From Ooceraea biroi (Eukaryota > Arthropoda > Insecta > Hymenoptera > Formicidae), in NCBI RefSeq assembly GCF_003672135.1, contig NC_039517.1, forward strand, positions 10,254,601 to 10,318,600: a DNA stretch of 64,000 nt, read 5' to 3'. Below, piece by piece: positions 49,601 through 61,600 of this stretch. Positions within the stretch are counted from its first letter, which is position 1. Each line of letters starts with the position of its first letter. The position numbers were made by a program, and so were the translations under genes. A model generated the notes under the pieces. That model saw nothing but the letters and a program-made list of their open reading frames with translations, was not told the origin of the DNA and did not search any database.

Positions 49601-52600
49601 CTGGTACTTTTGACCTTCCACAAGATCCGGCACTTTTGCCTCCGTTTTGTTGCCCGGCACTTCCACGGCCTTCTGCCATTTGCCGTATTGATCTTTCTTC
49701 TCGATGATGTACTTCTCGACAGGAGCACCGCCATCATTCTTTGGAGCTTTCCACTTGAGATCCACGTGATTCTTTGACCAATCTTTCAACTCGGGTTTGC
49801 TTGGCGCGTCAGGTTCGGCTGTAACATACAAATGTTTGAAAAAATATATCATAAATAGTTACGCATAAAATATGAAGCTTGCTTTAAGTAACTGAATTCT
49901 TGTTTTTCATTTTTCAATATATACTTTAAATAAAAGTAATGATTTTTACACAAATTAAATTTATATAATATCTCGTTATTTTTCAGACAGGCTGCATATA
50001 ACACTGAGCTTTGATAATAAAAATCCTTTATTGAAAATATTTGTTAAAAAAACACAATAACAACAAATCTTTTTAATTAATTAATTTTGACAAGAAATAT
50101 AAGGATTAACATAAATGAATACTCACAATAAGGATTCTTGGCAGTCGTTGGTATGGCCGTTTCTAAAGGTTCTGACTCGCCCTCGGAGTTAACAGCTTTA
50201 ACACGGAATTGATAATCTTTGCCCTCGTTCAGGCCGGAGACGTCCGCTTCCGGGGTCTTGCTGGTACCGCATGGTACCCAACGTCCACTATCCACATCCA
50301 TTCTCTCAATAACGTAATGATCGACGGGTTCGCCACCGTCGTCGTCAGGTTTGTCCCATTTCAACTTGCAACCTTCGGCCGTCACGTCGGACACTTCGAG
50401 CGGTCCTTTCGGTTTGCTGGGTTTGCTCAGCACCTAATGATTGGTCAGGAATATGGTTAGTTAATAACATTTTAACAAAGAATTTCTGTTTTTGCAAGTT
50501 ATGTAATTAAATTTATAATGCAATTGGGCTGCACAAACCTGAAGCTCGACGTCTACTTGATCGGTGCCACTATCGTTCTTGGCAATGACGGTGTAGGTGC
50601 CGGTATCCGAGCGCTGGAGCTTATTGAGGATGAACATCGTGTGATAGTCCTCATTCTCGATCTTGAGGCGGTCCATGCTCTTCAACACCGCGTCCTTGAG
50701 TTTCCACGTGACGACTGGTGGTGGTTCGCCTTTGATGTCAGCTTCGAGGCGCAACATCTGGCCGACTCGCATGACTTTCTTTTTGAGATTCTTGCGATCG
50801 ATGTGCGGTGCCACTGTAAACAAGCACACACATATCAACATGTTGTTTAATTGTAAATTTAATAAAACAAATAATTGTAAATTTAATAAAAAATTCAGAT
50901 TTATATGTAAAATGGATATTGTGCTTACAAAATCGGGGTTTGGCGACGACGCTCTTCGAAGTATCACTGGGTTCGCCAGGTCCAGCCTTGTTGACCGCCA
51001 CGATTCTGAATTCGTACTCGTGGCCTTCTTGGATACCGTCGGTGACTTTGGCAGCTGTACGATCTCCCGGAACCTTAGCGACGTCGACCCATTGCCTACC
51101 GTCTTTATCTCGCATTTGTACAACATATTTTTCGATCGGGGCACCGCCATCGTCCTTAGGCGGGGTCCATTCGAGATCGACAAAATCTTTGTCCCAATTC
51201 TTGAGTTCCGGTCGACCAGGCTTGCCCGGTTCGTCTAGAATCAAGAAAATTATATGAAACATAAATAAAATTAACCTAATTAACAAATTGTAAGTACTAA
51301 TTGAATTTTAAAAAATAAACAATTTCACATTCTCGATACGTACCAAACGGATTCTTTGCTATGATAGACTTATCCGCCTCCAGATCGTCGGACTCTCCCT
51401 CTCTGTTGACGGCTTTCACGCGAAATTTGTAGGGCTTGCCCTCTTGCAATCCGGTAATGGTCGCTTCCGGTTCGGTGCTGCGTCCGCAGGGCACCCATTG
51501 TCCTGTAAGAGGATCCAGCTTCTCGATTTCATAATACTCGACCGGTGAACCACCGTCATCTTCAGGTTTGTCCCATTTGAGTTTACAGCCATGCTTGTTG
51601 ACATCGGTCACTTCCAATGGGCCCTAGGTATAAATTATAAAGATGATTAATTTCATTGTTTCATATTATTAATCAATAGTTGACCTCATCCTTTTAATCT
51701 CTTTGATTTTTATGTAACTTATTTGATTATTTATTTAATTCTTATTTCGTTTCTATCATATCCTTCAAAGATAAATTTAATAAATTATCTACGGACATCT
51801 TATTTTCTAACACTCTCGATTATTTTATATATTATATATTCAATATATTATTATTTTTAATTATATTATTACCTTAGGTTTGCTGGGCTTGCCGAGGACA
51901 GTAATCTCTACCTCGGCAGTATCCTCGCCAACTTCGTTTTTAGCCTTGATCACGTATTTGCCGGTGTGCGCGCGTTTAGTCTTCAGAATGAAGAACTTGC
52001 TGTTATAATCAACGTTATCAATTCGTATCGTATCGTCCGATACGAGCTCTTTGTCTTTGAAGGTCCAAGTGACTTGTGGAGGTGGCTCGCCAATTATATT
52101 CACGTCTAAGGTCACGGTGAGGCCGACCTTCACCGTTATTGGTTGCAGATTCGTGCGATCAATGTACGGTTTCACTGTAAATTAAAAAAGAAAATTTACA
52201 AATATTCCATAGTAATAATACGTATTTACACGTATACAGCTTTGAAAAAGTAAATTCTAAGTAGCATTTTAGAAAATATTTTACTACCCGCTTTTCTTTG
52301 TGATAAATTTATTTAAATAAAGCAACACTTACGCCAGCGAGCTTTAGCCGTGTGTGGATTGGTTGCCTCGCTCGGTTCACCAGGGCCAGCTTTATTCACG
52401 GCGCGTACCCTGAACTGATATTGGTTGCCCTCTTCCAGTCGAGGGACTGTACCGGTACATACAGGCCCAGATATCTCGGCAGCTTTGACAAAGTTGGTAC
52501 CAAATTTATCTTTCATTTCGATAATATATCCTGTGATCGGTGCACCGCCGTCTCTTATCGGCGGCTCCCACTTGAGCTTCACCATGTTCTCCGACCAATC

Positions 52601-55600
52601 AACGATCTCTGGAAGTCCAGGTGCCGCTGGAGCATCTAAAATATTTCAAAAAGCATTCAATAAGTACCGCAATCTTCTATAATATAATAATTAAAGAAAT
52701 AAAACAATTATTGATTAGATAATAATTCCAGATAAAATTTCGCATACGAATAATAATTATAATCAAGATTACTATACCGTATGGATTCTTGGCTACAATT
52801 GCAACGTCGGTTTGCAGAGGTTCCGATTCTCCCTCCTCGTTCACAGCCTTCACCCGGAATTCGTACTTATGGCCAGGTTCCAAATCGGTAATCGTATGCT
52901 CTGTCTTATCAGGATCCACAATGCCGGCTGGTACCCAACGACCCGTCGTCACGTCCATCTTTTCTACAAGGTAACTGGACAAAGGAAGACCACCGTCGTC
53001 TTTCGGTTTGCTCCATTTCAATTTGCAACCCTCTTTGTGCACGTCCGTCACTTCCAATGGTCCCTCCGGCTTTCCAGGTTTGTCTGCAAAATCACGCCAA
53101 TGGGTTTTATAGATCAACAATGTTGTGCGAGAGCCGTGTTATATATTGGCGCGATAGAGTATTGCGTGCGATTCGAATGCGAGTATCGAATCGATAGACT
53201 CTATTGTCGCTCCGAGATAAATAAAGTTTTTGCGCGATTTCTGCCCATTTCTTCATAACAGACTTCGCATAGATTCTACTTTCGATCCGCGATAGACGGC
53301 TTAAATTCTGTTATTTCACGATATTATTTGTATCGCAGTCAATCCGCTCTCGAGCTCACATCGCCATTACAATCAACTCTCTATAATTTTCACCGTTGAT
53401 CCGTGCTCAGTGTCCGCCTTCGAGAATCGCACCCTATCCGGAAAGTTCCGAGATTTCGGGATACAGTGTTTAAGTTCTGTCGTTTCTTTTTTTCTTTTTT
53501 TTTTCATTTGTTTGTACACTTTAACTGGACAATCTGTGTGAGAGCATCACGAGCACCTGCGGATCAGTCTTGTTCGCGGCAAGATTTCCGCTATCAAGAT
53601 CTCCGTCGGACAAGCGATATATCGAATAGAAGATTTTCGTTCGCGCACACGTCTTTCCGCGCTCAACGCTGAGTGGTCCCAGCGAGCGGATCTTGAGTCA
53701 ACAATCAAGTTTCCCGCAACATATATTATAGATATCGTTTATTTTAATATTAGACTATGTAATCTGTAATAGTATCTATACAGGTTTTATTATAATACAT
53801 TTCTAAGTATTGTAATAAAAAGGAAATTTATTTTCGCTAACATACCAAGAATATTAATTTCTACATCAGCCTCATCTTGTCCGGAGTCATTCACGGCCTT
53901 AATGGTGTATCTTCCAGTTAATTTGCGACTGGTGTTGGTTAATTGGATCTTAGTGAGGTAATCTTCGTTATCAATCTTTACATTGGCTCCAGTTTGAAGT
54001 GGTGCACCAGCAAAGCTCCATGTCACAGTTGGAGGAGGTTCACCTTCGACATCAACTTCCAGTTTCACTAGTTGACCTGCTCTGACTTTGATAGTCTGCA
54101 GCTTGTCGCGATTGATATGAGGTTTCACTAGAAAAAATAATATTTTTAGAAATTGTGTTACCTATTATAATTTTTGTATAAAATCGGTATTTATTCATAT
54201 AAAGCATTTTATCTACATTAAACTACATTTTAGTTTAATCAGTACTGATGGCTTCCAACTCGGAGAAGAATCTTTCCTCGAAAAAGAGAAACGTTGATCG
54301 AATCGATTAATCGATTAATTAACGTGGACATGGGCGTCCGCAGGATTTTTTTAGGGAGGGGCATGATTCAAAATGTTACTTCTAGAATTAAAATACTTAT
54401 AATTTAAAATTTATACATCTTTTGGTAATAAAAGCTTTCTCACCACGACAAGGTAGATGCTGTGCGTTTGTAATCTGGCATCTTTTTTTTATTTCAACGA
54501 AGAAAAAATGGTTAATTTTAATTGTTTGTTGATTCCAGGGGAAGGCAAATGCCCGATCTTGCCCTCCCCTGCGGACGCCCATGAATGTGGATATACATAT
54601 AAGGACTATTGCAAACCAAGGGAACTCAGTATCGGAGCTCAGCCCTGATGATGCGGACTGCAAGGTCTGCGAAACGTCGGCACTAAGCTGTTATGAAACG
54701 TGCTATTTATCCGGAAGCCATCAGTACTGACGTAAGTAATAGCCGTGAAAGCCTTAAAGTCAGAATACATTTTAGTTTAATGTTTATTTTATTTTTAACT
54801 ATTGAGAATTATAAAATTTAGTCGTTTATATTTGGCAGTAATTTCCGCGTTAGTGAGAAATATACTAGAGTTCTCTGGTCGCTGTTTTCGAAGTATAGGA
54901 ATCAGGCAAATAGGATTGCGCGTATTTGTATTCGTTCCTTTTCTCCGTTGAAGCGTACGCACGTGTAAAATTATCAGAGCAAGCGAGCGACCCAGAGAAC
55001 ACTTTAGCAGAACGATTAAAGATATGTAACAAAGTTTTTCTATTCTTTATTGTACAAAAGCGCATTCAACAATTTTCTGTATTAATTAGCGTTGCAAGCG
55101 ACACTCGGATAATTGCAGTCGCACGATTGATCTTTGATTGATTTCGTACTTTCATTGTTTGTCATTTATAAAGTTCATCATTGTGTTTGAATCTTTATTA
55201 TATCTTGCTTTAATTGATTATTTTTTATTTATGTATGCGAAAACAAAATATATTTGCGTATTGAAACTCAACATATATGTTGGCAAATTATTTGATGTTT
55301 TTAAATACAGTCCATCCTTATACATTTTTTTCAACATTAACATATAAATAACTGAGAAGTTTTAATTAATTAGTTAACAGAATGAAGTACTCACGGTATC
55401 TTGCTTTTGCAATGTGTGGCTTGGTAGGATCGCTGGGTTCCGATGGTCCGGCCTTATTAACAGCGCGAACACGAAATTGATAAGTCGAACCCTTCTTCAG
55501 GCCGGTAACGCGACCTTTTGGTTGTGGTGAATCGGTGACGAGAGCTTCTTCCCATTGCGAGGAAGGCTTTTCCTTTTTCTCGATAATGTAACCAGTGATC

Positions 55601-58600
55601 GCTGCACCGCCAGTGTCCTTGGGAGGTTCCCATTTGAGATCGACGCGATCGACGTCCCAGTCCTCCAACTCCGGCGTTCCGGGTTTGCCGCTAACGTCTA
55701 TACAAGGAAATTCAGATTTAATATAATTTTAATTAATATCAAATATTAATCAATACCGTAAATATCGTAGTTGATTTTAAAAAGATTGTACAATTTGTAT
55801 AATTTAAAAGTGTAATATAATTTAGATTTTATATCTGTTTATTAATTTATTAATTCATTATTAATTTTGTGTCCTTATAATAATTAATTTAATTTTTCTA
55901 TATCATGTTTTAATTCAGTTTATTCAAGGAATTTCAAATTTACCGTAAGGATTCTTTGCAAGCGTAGAGCCATCTGATACGAGCGGCTCCGATTCTCCTT
56001 CCTCGTTCAGAGCTTTTACTCTGAATTCATATTCGTGCCCTTCTTGAAGACCCTTTACGTCCATCTCGGTATCCGCGGTACGACCAACCGGTATCCATCT
56101 GCCAGTTGATTTGTCCAGTTTCTCCACTTGATAGCCAGTGATCGGCTTGCCACCATCATCCTCCGGCTTGCCCCATTTGAGTTTGCAACCGTTCTTTGTG
56201 ACGTCTGCTACTTTGAGTGGTCCTTTCGGCTTTCCAGGAGCCGCTGTGCATTAAAGAACATAACATAATAATTTTAAATAATAATTAATAGAAATAACAA
56301 TATAAATACAATGACAAAACAGAAAATAAAATTAAATGTGGATGTTATAATGTTCAAAAATGCTAATTATTAGACAAGTATAAATATAACAATAATGAGA
56401 TATTTAATTTAAGAATTATATTTTTTTATTATCTTTTTAATTATTATTATAAATATCTCATTGTTTTAAAACAATTTTAGAAAATTTGTAATTTATCCGT
56501 AATTCATTTAACACTCACATAATATCGTGACTTCGACTTCCGCCTCGTCTTCGCCGTGAGCATTGACAGCCTTGATTTTCCACAAACCGGTATTCTTTCG
56601 CACGCTGTCGGTAATAGTGAGCTTCGTATTGTAATCGATATTGACAATCTCGATATTCTCGCCGGATTTCACTTCGTTGCCGACTTGATACCATTTGATT
56701 TCCGGCGGTGGTTCGCCGCGTACGTCTATGTCGTACTTGATGGTCTTACCAGCCCGTACGATAATCGGCTTCAAGTTCGTCCTGTCGATCCTTGGTTTCA
56801 CTGATGGAACAAGATTGCAAGATATTAATTTTAAAAGTAAATTAATTGTAAAGTTTAATTAATTAATAACATTCTAAAGTTTAACTTCACAATCGTGCAG
56901 AAAATAGAAAAAAATAAATTGTAAACACTATCTTTTTTAATCGATTAATTGATTTAAGAAAGACTTACGGGCTTTGTGCTTGCAGATTTGCATCTTGGAC
57001 GCGTCGGACGGAGGCGAAGGTCCAGCTTTGTTCACGGCAATAACGCGGAACTGATACTCGCCCCTTTCCTTCAGACCCGGTACCTTGCCCTCAAGTTGAT
57101 CCCCAGGGACTTCGATCGTCTTCTCCCAATCAGGCTTGTACCGGTCCTTCTTCTCAATGATGTATTTTTCGATCGGCGCACCTCCGTCGAAATCAGGTGG
57201 GGCCCATTTCAGGCTCACAGACTCGTTGTCGTAATCAGTGATCTCGGGCGTTCCAGGCTTCAGTGGCTCGTCTGAAACGGAATTATGTACCTAAGTTCGT
57301 ACTCGGAATATTTCGCCTTTTGATTTTAATCATGATTGTTCAATCTTGAATTTTGCACGTTTTGATTTATTAGAATCAGATTAAACAATTTGCGATTAAT
57401 CACGACATACCATATGGATTCTTGGCAACGACACCGCGTTCGCTCTCTAGGGGCTCCGAATCGCCCTCGTCGTTGACAGCCGTCACGCGGAACTTGTACT
57501 CGCTTCCGGGATTTAGACCAGTGACCTCGAACTCCGTGTTGGGCGAGTTTCCTGGTACTTTACCAACTCTGACCCATTTGCCGGTCTTTGTGTCCATCTT
57601 CTCGATCTCGTATTCCTTGATCGGCACACCACCGTCGTCCTCCGGTTTTTCCCATTTCACCTTGGCAGTGGTATTGGTGACATCACTGACTTCCAGAGGT
57701 CCTTTAGGAGCGCTTGGTTTTCCTACGGAAAGAATACTGCTGGTAGAACTCTCTTTTGAACACGGTAGCATTATATTTTTTCTTAGAGATTTGCACATTG
57801 ATCTAAAAATTGATCTAAAAATTCTAATTAAATATTGCTAAAAGATGAAGTTTTATAACTAAGCTTACCGAGCACTGTAAGTTCGACAGTTTCTTCGTCT
57901 TTGCCGTTAGCGTTCTCGGCGATCAGCGTATATTTTCCAGTGTCCTTGCGCATCGCATTAACGATCGTGAAATCCGTGTGATAATCGACGTTTTCGATTT
58001 TGATGCGTTCGGTACTGGTTAGTGGGATATTATCCCTCCAAATCCACCTAGTCTCTGGTGCAGGTTCACCACTCACGTCCACAGACCACTTATGAGTACG
58101 GCCAGCCTTGATGATAATCGATTTGAAGTTGGTGCGGTCGATTCTCGGTCTCACTAAAAAAATTATTTTTCAATTGCAGGAGATTAACATTTATATTTTA
58201 ACAATTAAATTTTTTGATAATTAAATTGGTTTTTGGATCAGAAAATAAATCAAGAAAAATGGAGCTTACGGTTCTTGTGCTTGCAAAGGTGGTTATCGGT
58301 GGGTTCGCTGGGCTCGCCGGGGCCTGCCTTGTTATGAGCACGAACGCGGAATTGGTACACCATCTTCTCTTTGAGACCTTCAACTTTAGCCTCGGGAGTC
58401 GCGTCAGTGGTCTTCACCACTTCGATCCAGTCAGCGGAGAATTTGTCTTTCATTTCAACGGTGTAGTGAGTAATCGGTCTGCCACCGTCGTTCGTCGGTT
58501 TTTTCCATTTCAGGGACACGCTGACGTTATCGTAGTCGAAAATCTCTGGCTTGTCAGGTTTGCCAGGTTCATCTATCGAAAGACAGATAATGTTGAATTT

Positions 58601-61600
58601 TAATTATATGAATAAACTTAATATAAATATATAAAAACGCATTACTGTAATAAAATTTCTTCAAGATGTATTCTTACCATATGGATTCTTAGCAAGAATG
58701 GCTTCTTCAACTTCCAGAGGTTCGGATTCGCCTTCTTTGTTGACCGCCTTGACGCGGAACTTATACTTCTTCTTCGGCGTTAGGCCGGAGAATGTGAAGG
58801 TCTTTTCGTTGGGACCGACTTCTCCAGCTGGAATCCATCGTCCAGTGTCCAAATCCATCTTTTCCAGTACATAACCCGTGATTTCGGTACCGCCGTTGTC
58901 TTCAGGCTTGTCCCATTTAACTTTAACATGATTGGAGCGCACTTCCTCCACTTTGAGCGGTCCTTGCGGTATTGAGGGTTTATCTGTAAAAAAATAATAG
59001 ATTATATGGAATGCAGCATAAATCGACATTACGTTAGACAAACACAATTAAAAAGAATTTATTTCTTAAACAAATAATTTTATACAATGTGAAACTATAT
59101 TTTCGTCGAAGAATAATTTAATTCAAACAAAATTGTAGCTTAGAAAATATATGTGTAACTTTAGAGACACATTTTACAGTAATATAAAATATAAAATGAG
59201 CAATGAGCTCACCAAGAACGACGACATCGGCAATACTCTCGCAGGTACCGGAACTGTTGGTCAGCACCAGTTTGTACTTTCCAGAATCGGGTCTGGTGGT
59301 CTTCCTCACCGTCAGCACGGTATTTCTCTCATATTTGTCGATTGTAATTCTCTCGGTTGCGTCTTGGACAATCTCCTTTTGGCCCAGGAACCAGTGCACT
59401 TCCGGTTCTGGCTCGCCGGCATATTTGATGTCGTACTTGATGACCTGTCCTTTCTTGACGACCAGATTCGTGAGTCCTTCGCCAACGATGTACGGCTTGA
59501 CAAATCGACATTTGGCGATGATCGGCTTGGTAGCATCAGATGGTTCACCGGGACCGGCTTTGTTCACTGCCCGTATCCTGAATTCATACTGTGTACCTTC
59601 CTTCAGGCCATCGATAGTCGCCTGAGTGACATCGCCTTCGATCTCCTTGCCTTTTACCCACTCCTTGCCGAATTTCTCTTTGTATTCGATTATGTATCCG
59701 GTGATCGGTGCACCGCCATCGTTCTCGGGTTTCGTCCATGTTAGATCAGCATGATCCTTGTCCCAGTCAGTTACATCGACATTCGTGGGTTTGCCTGGCT
59801 CGTCTGGAAAAACACAATAGCTTTGTCTCTTACTCTTTATTCCAAATCTTATGCAAATGTTAAATAAATCCTGAATAATACTCTGTAATATTCTGGAATA
59901 TTAACTGAAATACTAATCCAACTAAAATAAATAGCTTAAAGTAACGAAAGAATGAGATAAAAAATGGTAAGTTAAAAACTTGAGAAATAAATTTCGTGTC
60001 AAAAGTTTTAATTCGGATTCGTTGGACTTACCCCATGGATCCTTTGCTAGGACGGGCTTAGCGAACATCGCCGGTTCGCTAGAACCCAACTTGTTCACCG
60101 CCCGTATACGGAACTTGTACTCCCTCTTCGCTATGAGATCCGTGACTTTGTACACGCACTTCTCGCCTGGCATGACTTCGCCGACGTTGTCCCATTGAGC
60201 CTTTAAGCTGAGATCGAGACGCTCGATGACGTACTTCGTGATAGGCGCGCCGCCGTCATCCTTCGACGGCTTGAACGATACGACGCAAGAGTCCTGGAAG
60301 ATCTCGTTGACCTCGACGTCGTACGGCGCAGATGGGACATCTGCGAGAAATAATTCGTAAGAATAAATACAAAGACGTAAAATCTTTGACTTTCTCGACA
60401 AGAGGATAACACGAACCTTGCATGACAATGTTGACATCCTTTACTTCCTCGCCCTGATTGTTGCCGATCTTTATCTGATAGACTCCCGACGACTCGCGTT
60501 GGGGTTTCTTGATCTTGTACGTAACTTTATCCTCGCCGACGATGATCTCGACATCCTTGAGGGGTAGTGCCTTGCCGTCCTTCATGAGTTTCGCCTCCAC
60601 CTGACTCTGCTTGGTGCCATCGACTATGCGGATCGCAAAAAATAAATTTTTTAATTCAAGATTCAGCAAGTTTGCTCGTTTTATCTATTACTCTGTTAAA
60701 TTTTATACAAGCCATTACCTTTGAAAGGCACAACAAAGACCAGGGGTGCGCTGCAAGGTCCTTCGACTTTGTCAGGGAAGTCAACAATGGGCTTGCTCTC
60801 GCCCTTCTTCACGGTGAGCTTGCAGCTGCTGGTCAACTGACCGCTCTCGCACATGATCTCACCATCGTCCGTCATTTCTAACTTGTTAAAGACCAATTGG
60901 TGCTTGCCACCACCCAGATTCTTGATCTCCACTCTTTCATTAGGCTCGATCTTCTGGCCATTGAAATAGAATACAGCCGGCGCGGTCTGATCCTGAAGTT
61001 CAACATCCAGCACCAGTTTCTCTCTTTCTATCGCAACAGTGTCCTTCAGCTTCTTGTTAAAGCGATTAGCATCTGCAAATTGCACGAAAAGAAAACACGT
61101 AAATCCTCTTTTTGAGAAAATTATTCGCATTACTTACAATTGATTACAATCTCGGCTTCCGTTTTGTCAGCGTTGCTCACGCAGGAGTAAAGGCCAGCGT
61201 CGGTTACCTTGCAATCTTTAATGATGAGCTTTCGTTTTCTGCCCTCCTCCTTAATTTGTACCCTAATGCAAAAATTGTGTATATGAGATTAAATTTTTTT
61301 AAATCAAGGACGCAATTATGTAAAATATTAATTTTTAATTTAGCGTATAGCATTATTCCGAGGCGTACCTCTTGTCGGGCGTGATTGCCTGGTCGCCTTT
61401 GAACCATTTGACTTCACCCGCAGCATCGTCCAATTCGCAAAGCAAGGTCAGCGTTTCTTTTTCTATCAGCTGCTGGTGTTTCAGCACCTTGACAAATTTG
61501 TAAGGATATTCTGAAAAAGGAAAACTGTTGTTATAAATCCTACGGGTTTCAACAAAACTGTGTTGAAATTATGACGAAATTAAATTTTTTCTAATGAAGA

